Of a DNA stretch of 10,581 nucleotides, positions 1 through 6,451 are shown piece after piece; the first letter of the stretch is position 1; every line of letters begins with the position of its first letter. The stretch comes from Christensenella sp. UBA3792. GTDB taxonomy: Bacteria > Bacillota > Clostridia > Christensenellales > CAG-138. Both the position numbers and the translations under genes were made by a program. The DNA is taken from positions 1-10,581 of the forward strand of contig DFEW01000041.1 in the NCBI GenBank assembly GCA_002369195.1, read 5' to 3'. A model generated the notes under the pieces. It made no database searches. It was not told where the DNA came from and was given only the letters and a program-made list of their open reading frames with translations.

Positions 1-1
1 T

Positions 2-24
2 GCTGTCTCGTTTTCCGCGACAGC
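2..24 (-). other. Hairpin at the predicted 5' end of the leftward transcript
   Basis: GCTGTC (24-19) pairs with GACAGC (7-2). Inside, one G/A mismatch is followed by two more pairs closing a GAAAA loop. It would form the first nucleotides of the P2 transcript. Its role is unknown: it could be a leader processing or antitermination element, or it could simply protect the 5' end. The rest of the transcript is outside the window. Confidence 0.4.
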
Positions 25-30
25 TTTGTT

Positions 31-59
31 AGTATACCGCAACTCGTTCCGTTTGTCAA
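31..59 (-). promoter_or_regulatory. Downstream strong promoter of a tandem pair (P2), stable-RNA-like
   Basis: The minus strand has TTGACA at 54-59, a 17-bp spacer and TATACT (5 of 6) at 31-36, a near-ideal vegetative sigma factor promoter. A-tracts lie just upstream at about 64-88. Transcription would start near position 24 and leave the window at position 1. The strength, the tandem arrangement and the absence of a ribosome site or start codon in the visible leader favour an rRNA or tRNA operon as the target, although only 24 nt of leader are visible. Confidence 0.8.
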
Positions 60-280
60 CACCTTTTTTCAACTTTTTCAAGTTTTTTTCGCCCGCTCTT
101 TCGAGCTGCTTCTCGGTGCTTTTCGCTTCCCGGTCGCGAACGTGCCTTATCTTACTCCCCTTCTTCCCATTTGTCAATACCCTTTTTACCATTTTTCACT
201 ATATATTTTAAGATAAGCTAAAAATTCGACTGCGCCTCCCTCTCTTCTCTCCCTATGCGCTGCGCCTTGATGCATAAAGA
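60..280. other. Non-coding leader region around the tandem promoters
   Basis: Apart from P1, no gene is supported here. The stretch is strongly strand-biased (T-rich on plus, A/G-rich on minus). It contains a short minus-strand hairpin at 95-106 (GCTC, GAAA loop, GAGC) between the two promoters, and an AT-rich patch at about 191-225. A possible 61-residue reading frame on the plus strand is low-complexity and lies over both promoters, so it is not taken as a gene. Confidence 0.5.
149..177 (-). promoter_or_regulatory. Upstream promoter of a tandem pair (P1)
   Basis: The minus strand shows a perfect TTGACA -35 box at 172-177, a 17-bp spacer and TAAGAT (4 of 6) as -10 at 149-154. The 25 bp before the -35 contain two A5 tracts, like a rudimentary UP element. 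No coding start follows within the window; the transcript would run on through P2 and off the left edge. Confidence 0.65.
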
Positions 281-310
281 GATCGGAAGCACCGTATGAT
301 GCTTCCGATC
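281..310 (-). terminator. Rho-independent-type terminator after the DUF4956 gene
   Basis: A perfect 11-bp inverted repeat (GATCGGAAGCA / TGCTTCCGATC, at 281-291 and 300-310) encloses an 8-nt loop. It lies 15 bp past the DUF4956 stop. On the minus strand it is followed by TCTTTATG, a short and imperfect T tract, so termination may be partial. It separates the CotH-VTC-DUF4956 transcript from the leftward promoters that follow. Confidence 0.7.
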
Positions 311-325
311 CGAATCGTTCCTTAT

Positions 326-991
326 TTAGGAAATCATATCGCCCTGATGCGCGATCAGGGTTGCGTCGTAGACGCCGTCAACGCGCAGGAACTTGTCGAC
401 AAAGCCGGTCTCGCTGGACTTAACGCGAAGCTCAACCGCAAGCTCGATGCCCTCGCGCTGGACGGTCTTGGACTTGACGCGCGCATACGGAATCTGTGCG
501 ACCATGGACTTGATCTGCTTGGACGCATGCTCCTCATAGTGGAGGATCAGCAGGTACGGCAGGGATGCTTTCTTCTTGGAGGAAGCGAGCAGGAGCATAA
601 AGATGCCGATCATGACCGCGCCGATGATCGCCGCAAGGATGAATCCGGCGCCGAGCGCAATGCCCTCGCCGATTGCCCAGAACATGAATACCGTGTCGAT
701 CGGATCCTTGATCGCGGTACGGAAACGCACGATGGACAATGCACCGACCATGCCGAGAGACAGCTTCAGGTTGTTCGACATGAACAGGATGACCATCGAA
801 GTGATCATGGTGAGCATGACGAGACTCATGTTATAGGTCTTCGAATAGATCACGCCCGAGAACGTGAGTCGGTAGATGAGATACACGAACAGACCGATCG
901 CGAACGCGAGAACGATCGTGAAGATCAGCGCCGGTACCTGGTTGGTATCAAAGTTGAATACTTCTTTCAAAGAGCTGAGAAACGAGTTCAT
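326..991 (-). CDS. DUF4956 integral membrane protein
   Basis: This 221-aa protein has hydrophobic segments at about 19-40, 56-72 and 100-136 (probably two spans). Between them lies a conserved block at 75-97 (NLKLSLGMVGALSIVRFRTAIKDP, split here as NLKLSLGMVGAL and SIVRFRTAIKDP) that is the hallmark of DUF4956. A soluble C-terminal domain of about 80 residues begins after KKK at 139-141 and is probably cytosolic. The family has no established biochemical role as far as I know. It recurs beside VTC and CotH genes, which suggests it helps anchor the polymerase or pass polyphosphate through the membrane; that is inference. An in-frame TTG at 1003 would add four residues, but it lies inside the ribosome site, so the ATG at 991 is preferred. 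It sits 39 bp after the VTC gene and is the last gene before the terminator. Confidence 0.87.
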   Translation of the reverse strand: MNSFLSSLKEVFNFDTNQVPALIFTIVLAFAIGLFVYLIYRLTFSGVIYSKTYNMSLVMLTMITSMVILFMSNNLKLSLGMVGALSIVRFRTAIKDPIDTVFMFWAIGEGIALGAGFILAAIIGAVMIGIFMLLLASSKKKASLPYLLILHYEEHASKQIKSMVAQIPYARVKSKTVQREGIELAVELRVKSSETGFVDKFLRVDGVYDATLIAHQGDMIS

Positions 992-996
992 AATTT

Positions 997-1001
997 CCTC
1001 C
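997..1001 (-). promoter_or_regulatory. Ribosome binding site that fixes the DUF4956 start
   Basis: The minus strand carries GGAGG five bases before the ATG at 991. The alternative TTG at 1003-1001 overlaps this site and has no purine-rich site at a proper distance, so the shorter protein is the likely product. Confidence 0.75.
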
Positions 1002-1030
1002 AATCGATTCCTTTATTATCCTTCATTATT

Positions 1031-1747
1031 TCAACAGTCATACTGTCTGCAAAAGAGGTACTTGCTTGCCGCCGTATAGGTCGCGCACGGCAGCTGGATG
1101 AGCGACGCGATGTGCGGGTCGAGGTACGCGTTGTACTTGACTTCCAGCACGCATTGCCCGAGCATTTCGGTCGCGGGATATGTGATCGCATGTGCGTTGA
1201 ACAGATCCGTGGAAAAATATCCGGTGCGGATGTTCCGGTCGATCGTGATGCGCACATCCTCGAGCGGGAACACGAACGGCTGCCGATAATAGTCGACCAG
1301 CACCTTCGGCTTTAATCCTTCCGTGCGCAGCGCCGCGTACGCTTCCTTGGCGAACGGCTCCTGCCGGTACAGCAGGAACGTGTACGAACCGGCGAGCAGC
1401 GCGTTGCATTCCTTGCGCGAAAGCGAAAGACTGTCCTTTCTGATGAACTGTCCGTTCTTATGCTTGCGTTCGAGCTTGATCACGCGGTCGGAATAGTTGT
1501 AGATGCGGATGCGCCACTTGTCGCGGAACTGCACGCCCGCGACCTTCTCCTCCACCGCGGAATCGAGCGCATCGTCGAAGTAGAGACTGCGAATCGCATA
1601 ACCGCCGCCGGTCTTTGCCGCGTACGGGTCCGGCCTCAGCATGGCGTTTAACCGGATCGCAAGCAGCTCCGCATCGGCGTCGGTGATCACATATTTGAGT
1701 TCGTGCCGATAGCCCTTGGCGTTCGGTTTCGGTTTCAGAACGCTCAT
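1031..1747 (-). CDS. VTC-domain polyphosphate polymerase
   Basis: This 238-aa protein is almost entirely a VTC domain, the tunnel-shaped catalytic fold of yeast Vtc4 that builds polyphosphate from ATP. The basic and acidic residues lining the tunnel can be placed: RHELKY with Lys18, RIR at 79-81, LERKHK with Glu93 to Lys97, Lys104, Arg155 and Arg166 in the PKVLVDYYRQ and VRITID strands, LEVKY with Glu202 and Lys204, and SKY with Lys229. All the expected positions appear filled, so the enzyme is probably active. It has no signal peptide or membrane segment, which places it in the cytoplasm, probably at the membrane beside the DUF4956 protein. Its ATG overlaps the preceding TGA by 4 bp, with AAAGGTGG at 1758-1765 as a likely ribosome site inside the upstream gene. 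It lacks the SPX and transmembrane domains of the eukaryotic VTC complex. A different triphosphate-tunnel activity cannot be fully excluded. Confidence 0.9.
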   Translation of the reverse strand: MSVLKPKPNAKGYRHELKYVITDADAELLAIRLNAMLRPDPYAAKTGGGYAIRSLYFDDALDSAVEEKVAGVQFRDKWRIRIYNYSDRVIKLERKHKNGQFIRKDSLSLSRKECNALLAGSYTFLLYRQEPFAKEAYAALRTEGLKPKVLVDYYRQPFVFPLEDVRITIDRNIRTGYFSTDLFNAHAITYPATEMLGQCVLEVKYNAYLDPHIASLIQLPCATYTAASKYLFCRQYDC

Positions 1748-4700
1748 GAAATCTTGCCCACCTTTCCGAACAGCTGAATCATTTCATCGTCGCTGAGATG
1801 ATAGTTCGTGTGTTTGTTGATAAAGTTCTGGCAGTAATACAGGTACCAGTCCTGATAGTTGTTCGCGTACTGACGGATCTTGTCGACATGCGAATTCCAG
1901 CCCTTGGTGGAAAGATTGTGGTACGGTCTCCAGCGCACGAGGTCGTACGTTTCCATTTCGTTGCGGATGTTCTCCTGCAGCTCGTTGACCTTCGCCACGA
2001 TCTTTTCGGGCGTATACACTTCCTTATAGAAGTACGCGCAATACTTCAGAAACAGCTTGACAAAGTCGTTGTTCGACAGCATCGAGCGTCCCAGCACCGT
2101 CGAGAAGCCCTTCCCTGCCCCGTGTCCTTCCGGATCGAAGTAACGCCAGAAGAAGTCGCGCCGGTAGCCGGTCGAGTTCTCCGCGCTCTGGCTCGCATTG
2201 TCGCCGTTCATCGCCCAGCAGTAGTCGTACTGGATCCAACGCCACTTGTTGTCCTTTTCGGACGAGCGCCACCATTTGATATTGCCGGTGTCCGTGTTGC
2301 CGATGATGATCTCGAACGCGCAGTACATGGCGAACTGATCCGCATCGACCTGCGAGCAGACGTAATCGTAATCCGCCTGGTTGGAGAGGTTGCAGTTATG
2401 GTTCTCGCAGTAAGCGATCAGATCCTTATAGTCCTGAAGTCCGTTGCCTGCAACAATACACTGTTCGTTGTTGCCGTTGCCCTTGAGGATGTCGATTGTA
2501 TCCTCGTCCTCGACGCCGTAGTGCTGCGCAATGTAATGCTTGCTGATCTTCTCGCGCAGGTTATAGACGCCCCAGTACTGTCCGTTCAGATACACGACGC
2601 ACTGAATGAACGCCTGATTGGCGAGGTCGACGTCCGCATCGTCCAGCAGCGCCTGCACCAGCACGTCGCGGATGCGCGAAAGCGCCGCGTCCTGTCCCGA
2701 TGCGCGAAGCACCAGGGATTTGTACTCGGTAAACGGGCGGTTCTCGAAGAACGAATAGACCATCGGGCTGTCGCCGACGCCCTTTCGCGCGATCAGCGCG
2801 ATGCCCTTTTGCGCGAGCTTTCTCGAGAATGCGCCGAATACGCGGATGTTAAGATCGGTCTCGTACAGCACCTGCGTGCCGCCGCGGTTCGTGTAGGTAA
2901 AGGTGGTCGGCTTCTCCCACATGCGTCCGCGCATGTTGAAGTTCGCGTACTTGCCCATGACCTCTTTCTTATCCGACTGGCCGATCATCATTTCGTCGGC
3001 TTCACCCTTTCCGGTGTAGTCGTTGCCCTTGATCATGATGCCGTACTGCTTGTCCCAGAGGTTTTCCGGATCGGTCACCAGAAAGACGACGGGCAGCGTC
3101 GTGGTATGCGCCTCGACGGTCATGGTGTCCCCCACGATCACGTAGGTGTAGGACTTGACGTCGCTCGGATACCGACTGTTGTCGTTCGAAAACGTGCGCA
3201 CGCGCAGAACCGTGTTTTCCTTGATCGCGATCGGTCCGCTCACGCGATCCGACTGCATGGTCGGCGCGGTCGTCTTGACCGGATCGTTTTCCTTGCCGCA
3301 CGAAAGCGTATAGGTCGCGTAGCAGCCCTCCGGAACGGTGATGTTGACCGTCTGCGTGCCCTGATAGATGCCGGTCGGCGTGTCGACGCTCGCCGCTTCG
3401 CAGTACATGCCGCGTCCGTCGGAAGCGTTCGCAGCGCCTTCGGTCGGCGTATCGTACAGCTTCCATGCGCCGTTCGTGTCGCGTCCGTAGGAGACGCATG
3501 CGCGCGATGCCGGCACGTTGACGCGGTCGATCAAAAGGCCGGTTTTATCGAAGAGATACAGCGTTTCACCGGCCGCCGCGATATCGAAGTTCAGCGTATA
3601 CTTGCGCTGCTCAGCCGTGATGTCCTTTTCGGACTGTCCGTCTCTCGGCAGACTGCCCTCTAACTGCAAGACGAGATATCCTTTTGCGGCGATACTCGTT
3701 CCGTCAGGAAAAACCCATTTCATCGGCTTGGTCGCGTTGTCCGTGATCGAATACCCCGATACGTCCACCGTGACGTCCGCCTGGTTGTACAGCTCGATCC
3801 AGCTGCCGTAGTCCGCGTCATACGGGCGCTGGCTCTTGGTGCTGTTGGAAAGCGCGTAGGTGACATGGTATCCGTTGACGAGGATCTCGTTCATGCGGAT
3901 ATCGTGCACGCCCATTTCGCCGTTTTCCTTTTCGTCGAACTGGAAGTAACCGTTCGCCGTGTTGTCGAAGCCCGGCGTCGGCTTGTCCGTCGTTTCAAAG
4001 CCCGCGTTCGCGTCGAACATGCCGTTGATGTACAGTCGCGCATATGAGGTGTTGCGCTCCTGTATGCCGAAATCGATCAGATCGATGATGCGATCCTCCG
4101 CCGAGGTGAACACGAGCGTTTCGCCCTGCGCGGACAGACCGAAGTCAAGACACAGCGCGCCGTCGACCGGCACCTCTGTGTGGTACAGAACAAGATAGGA
4201 ATACGCGCCGATCTTCGTGCCCTGCGGGAACGTGTATTTCTTCGGCTTGGTGATGTCGTCGGACAGTCCGAAGCCGGAAAGGTCGAATTCGGAACTGCTG
4301 TTGTTATAGAGTTCGATCCAGTCGCAGTAGGTGCCGTCTGGTCCCTTATGCACGTTGCCGTTGGACGCCATCAGCTCGGTCACGCGAACCGGACACTCGA
4401 CGTATTCCTGCACGTCGATCTGCGAATCCGCCATGCGGGTGCGCTCATACGCCGCGATGCCCTCCTCCGTGTTCGGGAAGCCGGGCGTCGGCGCCATATT
4501 GACCCACTCGCCGCTGTCGATGTAGCTGTACGAAAGGCCGGAGAAGGTCTTGGAAAGGTCGATCGTGATGATCGGCTTGCCGGACGGATCGGAGAAGCGC
4601 AGAACGTCGTCCTTCGAAAGTGCGAAGTTCGTGACGTTCGTGATGCCCGTTTCCTGTCCCGCGCACCAGAAGACCTTGTATTCGTCCGGCTCGAGATACG

Positions 4701-5007
4701 TGCCCTCCGCGATGACCCACATCGAGGTCTCGTCGTCCGACACGCCGTAGCCGGAGATGTTCATGCGTTCGCCGCTGATGTTGTGCAGCTCGAAGTAGTC
4801 GCTGTACGTTCCCATCGGGTCGCGCACCGCCTGCTTGTTGCTGGCAAGGATCTCGCTGACGATGACCTTGGTATTGGACTGCGTGCTGTTTGCCGCAGAA
4901 TCCTTCGCGCAGCAGCTGATCGCCGTTGCGAGAACGATCAGCACGACCAGCAGAACCGTCAGCACGACGGCAAGCAGCGCCCGTTTTTGTTTTTGTCTGT
5001 TATTCAT
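1744..5007 (-). CDS. Large exported CotH-kinase protein with three lamin-tail domains
   Basis: The product has 1087 aa. The N terminus is RQKQKR followed by a hydrophobic segment at about 10-31 and a possible lipobox (AISC, Cys32), so it is predicted to be membrane-anchored with the rest outside. Three lamin-tail (LTD-like) repeats lie at about 48-190, 206-355 and 370-530. Each has an E(I/L)xxSN- or NEI-type opening, a D/S-W/Y-x-ELxN core, a (D/N)xSG(Y/F)xxxD turn and a closing TPG- or TEG-type motif. A segment at about 536-627 resembles the Ig-like chitobiase C-terminal domain. The CotH kinase domain starts near 638. It shows RVFGAFSRKLAQK with Lys734, a candidate ATP-site lysine, then YKSLVLRASGQD, VYLNGQYWGVYNLREK, GNTDTGN (Asp906, Asn909) and QYDYCW (Asp928). 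Known CotH proteins phosphorylate spore-coat proteins, whereas this one looks extracytoplasmic. Its TGA overlaps the start of the VTC gene (ATGA). CotH-family membership is confident; the substrate is unknown. Confidence 0.88.
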   Translation of the reverse strand: MNNRQKQKRALLAVVLTVLLVVLIVLATAISCCAKDSAANSTQSNTKVIVSEILASNKQAVRDPMGTYSDYFELHNISGERMNISGYGVSDDETSMWVIAEGTYLEPDEYKVFWCAGQETGITNVTNFALSKDDVLRFSDPSGKPIITIDLSKTFSGLSYSYIDSGEWVNMAPTPGFPNTEEGIAAYERTRMADSQIDVQEYVECPVRVTELMASNGNVHKGPDGTYCDWIELYNNSSSEFDLSGFGLSDDITKPKKYTFPQGTKIGAYSYLVLYHTEVPVDGALCLDFGLSAQGETLVFTSAEDRIIDLIDFGIQERNTSYARLYINGMFDANAGFETTDKPTPGFDNTANGYFQFDEKENGEMGVHDIRMNEILVNGYHVTYALSNSTKSQRPYDADYGSWIELYNQADVTVDVSGYSITDNATKPMKWVFPDGTSIAAKGYLVLQLEGSLPRDGQSEKDITAEQRKYTLNFDIAAAGETLYLFDKTGLLIDRVNVPASRACVSYGRDTNGAWKLYDTPTEGAANASDGRGMYCEAASVDTPTGIYQGTQTVNITVPEGCYATYTLSCGKENDPVKTTAPTMQSDRVSGPIAIKENTVLRVRTFSNDNSRYPSDVKSYTYVIVGDTMTVEAHTTTLPVVFLVTDPENLWDKQYGIMIKGNDYTGKGEADEMMIGQSDKKEVMGKYANFNMRGRMWEKPTTFTYTNRGGTQVLYETDLNIRVFGAFSRKLAQKGIALIARKGVGDSPMVYSFFENRPFTEYKSLVLRASGQDAALSRIRDVLVQALLDDADVDLANQAFIQCVVYLNGQYWGVYNLREKISKHYIAQHYGVEDEDTIDILKGNGNNEQCIVAGNGLQDYKDLIAYCENHNCNLSNQADYDYVCSQVDADQFAMYCAFEIIIGNTDTGNIKWWRSSEKDNKWRWIQYDYCWAMNGDNASQSAENSTGYRRDFFWRYFDPEGHGAGKGFSTVLGRSMLSNNDFVKLFLKYCAYFYKEVYTPEKIVAKVNELQENIRNEMETYDLVRWRPYHNLSTKGWNSHVDKIRQYANNYQDWYLYYCQNFINKHTNYHLSDDEMIQLFGKVGKIS

Positions 5008-5045
5008 ATCGAATCCTCGGTACTCGCTGTATTTTACAACGCATT

Positions 5046-5054
5046 ATCATATCA
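5046..5054 (-). promoter_or_regulatory. Extended -10 promoter upstream of the CotH-family gene
   Basis: The 108-bp gap between cca and the next gene holds TGATATGAT on the minus strand, a TGn extended -10 followed by TATGAT (5 of 6 to consensus). No good -35 box sits 17 bp upstream. A TTGAAA lies farther off and would pair better with a poor GACAAT box. Predicted transcription begins near 5039, giving a leader of about 30 nt before the GAGGA ribosome site at 5014-5018 and the ATG at 5007. Read-through from the gyrase transcript remains possible because no terminator hairpin with a T tract is visible in the gap. Confidence 0.5.
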
Positions 5055-5115
5055 CAATTGTCCGCATCCGCATAGCGAATTTCAAAGAATTCACAAAACC
5101 GATACAGAAATGTTG

Positions 5116-6450
5116 CTAAACATAGTCGTGCATCCGGCGTTTCAAAACATCCTTGCGGTTGTCCTTCGGATGCACGGCGCAGTGCAGCAGCAGCTGCCGT
5201 TTGATGCGTCCGACACGCTCGCCCGCCGGAATGTGAAGCTCCTCCATGATGTCCGCGCCGGATACGCAAAGCTCGCTTTCCGAGAACGGCGCGCCTTCCT
5301 CGCGCATCTGCGCGTACACCCTGCGCCAGCGCTCGGCAACGTAGCCGAGCTTGTAGCCGCTGCCGCGGATGTCCGCCTCGCGGATCACGATCAGGTCCTC
5401 CGTCCGTTCCCTGCCCCATGCGGCGAATCGCTTCCTGAGCGTCGCGTCCGTCGCGCTTTCGGTGAGATCGAACATGTGCGCGCGGATCGCAACGCATACG
5501 CGATCGATGAGCGCAGTCGGATACCGCAGCCGTTCCAGCACGGTACGCGCGATGCGCTCGCCATACAGATCGTGTGCGTAGAGGTTTCCGTCGCGCCGTT
5601 TCGCTTCGGGCTTTCCGACATCGTGCAGCAGCGCGCTCAGCCGGTAACAGAGTTCGTTCGGCGTGTTCTCGCACGCGTGGAACATGTGCGTCAGAACGTC
5701 ATACTTATGATGGTCCTTTCGCTGCGCCATGCCGTCGCACGCGAGGCATTCGGGCAGCAGATACGGCAGCGCGCCGACCTCCTTCAGCATCGTCAGCGCT
5801 TCGAACACGCGCTCGCCGCACAGGATGCGATCGAGCTCATCGCGCTTGCGCTCCCATGCCACGTCGCCGAGCAGCGCCGCGTTCGCCTGCGCCGCCGTCC
5901 ATGTGTCCGGATCGACCGAAAAGCCGAGCGCCGTCGCAAAGCGCACCAGCCGCAGGATGCGCAGCCCGTCGTCGCGCAGAATCAGCGCGGGATCGTCCGT
6001 CGTCGTGCGAAGGACGCGACGGTTCAGGTCTTCCATCCCGCCGCAAGGATCGCACAGCGTTCCGTCCGCGACGGATTCGTACAGCGCGTTGACCGAAAAG
6101 TCGCGGCGCATCGCGTCGATCTGTGGCGAATCGGAAAAACGGACCGAATCGGGTCTGTGCGCGCCGCCCGCGCCGTAGGACTCGGTGCGGAAGGTCGTAT
6201 GCTCGAACGTCTGCCCGTCGATCGACAGCAGGACGGTGCCGAGCGTTTGCTGCACGATGCGCGCTTCAATCCCGCGTTCGCCGGCAAAGCGCATCAGTTC
6301 ATCGGGCTTTAGGCGGCTGCACAGGTCGATGTCGTGCACGGGTCGACCCAGGTATGCGTCGCGCACACAGCCGCCGACCGCGTAGAGCGTCACGCCATCG
6401 TTGTTTAACGCTTCGGCAAATGCGCGCAGCGCGGACGGCAGCGGCAGCAT
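5116..6450 (-). CDS. cca: Class II tRNA nucleotidyltransferase (CCA-adding type) with HD domain
   Basis: This enzyme of the polymerase-beta superfamily probably adds or repairs the 3' CCA end of tRNAs. The protein is 444 aa. The head domain has GG at 26-27 and the metal-binding DID at 40-42 within VGGCVRDAYLGRPVHDIDL. Motif B is RRDFSVNALY at 115-124, and the DP.GG..DL neck element is at 134-142. The template-like nucleotide-recognition motif, usually EDxxR, reads DDGLR at 160-164. An HD hydrolase-like domain follows, with H255 and HD at 276-277 in LLHDVGKPEAK. The C-terminal body is basic. The start at 6450 lies 1 bp after the gyrA stop and is preceded by GAAGGAG inside gyrA, so translational coupling is likely. 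CC-adding, A-adding or poly(A) polymerase activity cannot be told apart by eye, but no second nucleotidyltransferase gene is present in the window. Confidence 0.92.
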   Translation of the reverse strand: MLPLPSALRAFAEALNNDGVTLYAVGGCVRDAYLGRPVHDIDLCSRLKPDELMRFAGERGIEARIVQQTLGTVLLSIDGQTFEHTTFRTESYGAGGAHRPDSVRFSDSPQIDAMRRDFSVNALYESVADGTLCDPCGGMEDLNRRVLRTTTDDPALILRDDGLRILRLVRFATALGFSVDPDTWTAAQANAALLGDVAWERKRDELDRILCGERVFEALTMLKEVGALPYLLPECLACDGMAQRKDHHKYDVLTHMFHACENTPNELCYRLSALLHDVGKPEAKRRDGNLYAHDLYGERIARTVLERLRYPTALIDRVCVAIRAHMFDLTESATDATLRKRFAAWGRERTEDLIVIREADIRGSGYKLGYVAERWRRVYAQMREEGAPFSESELCVSGADIMEELHIPAGERVGRIKRQLLLHCAVHPKDNRKDVLKRRMHDYV

Positions 6451-6451
6451 C

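Noticed and set aside
26..211. A 61-codon plus-strand frame rich in Phe and Leu
   Set aside because: It is the complement of the A-rich tandem promoter region, has no ribosome site, and its product is low-complexity.
296..1315. A 339-codon open frame on the plus strand
   Set aside because: It spans the DUF4956 gene and part of the VTC gene in antisense and starts within the terminator loop.
1798..3663. A 621-codon open frame on the plus strand
   Set aside because: It is fully antisense to the CotH-family gene and shows the Val/Arg/Asp-rich pattern of a mirror frame.
5068..5096. A small inverted repeat (GAATT/AATTC) after cca as a terminator
   Set aside because: The stem is only 5 bp of mostly A-T pairs and no T tract follows on the minus strand.
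4180..6312. A 710-codon open frame on the plus strand
   Set aside because: It runs antisense across the CotH-family gene, the intergenic promoter and cca. Its composition is that of a shadow frame and it has no domain.
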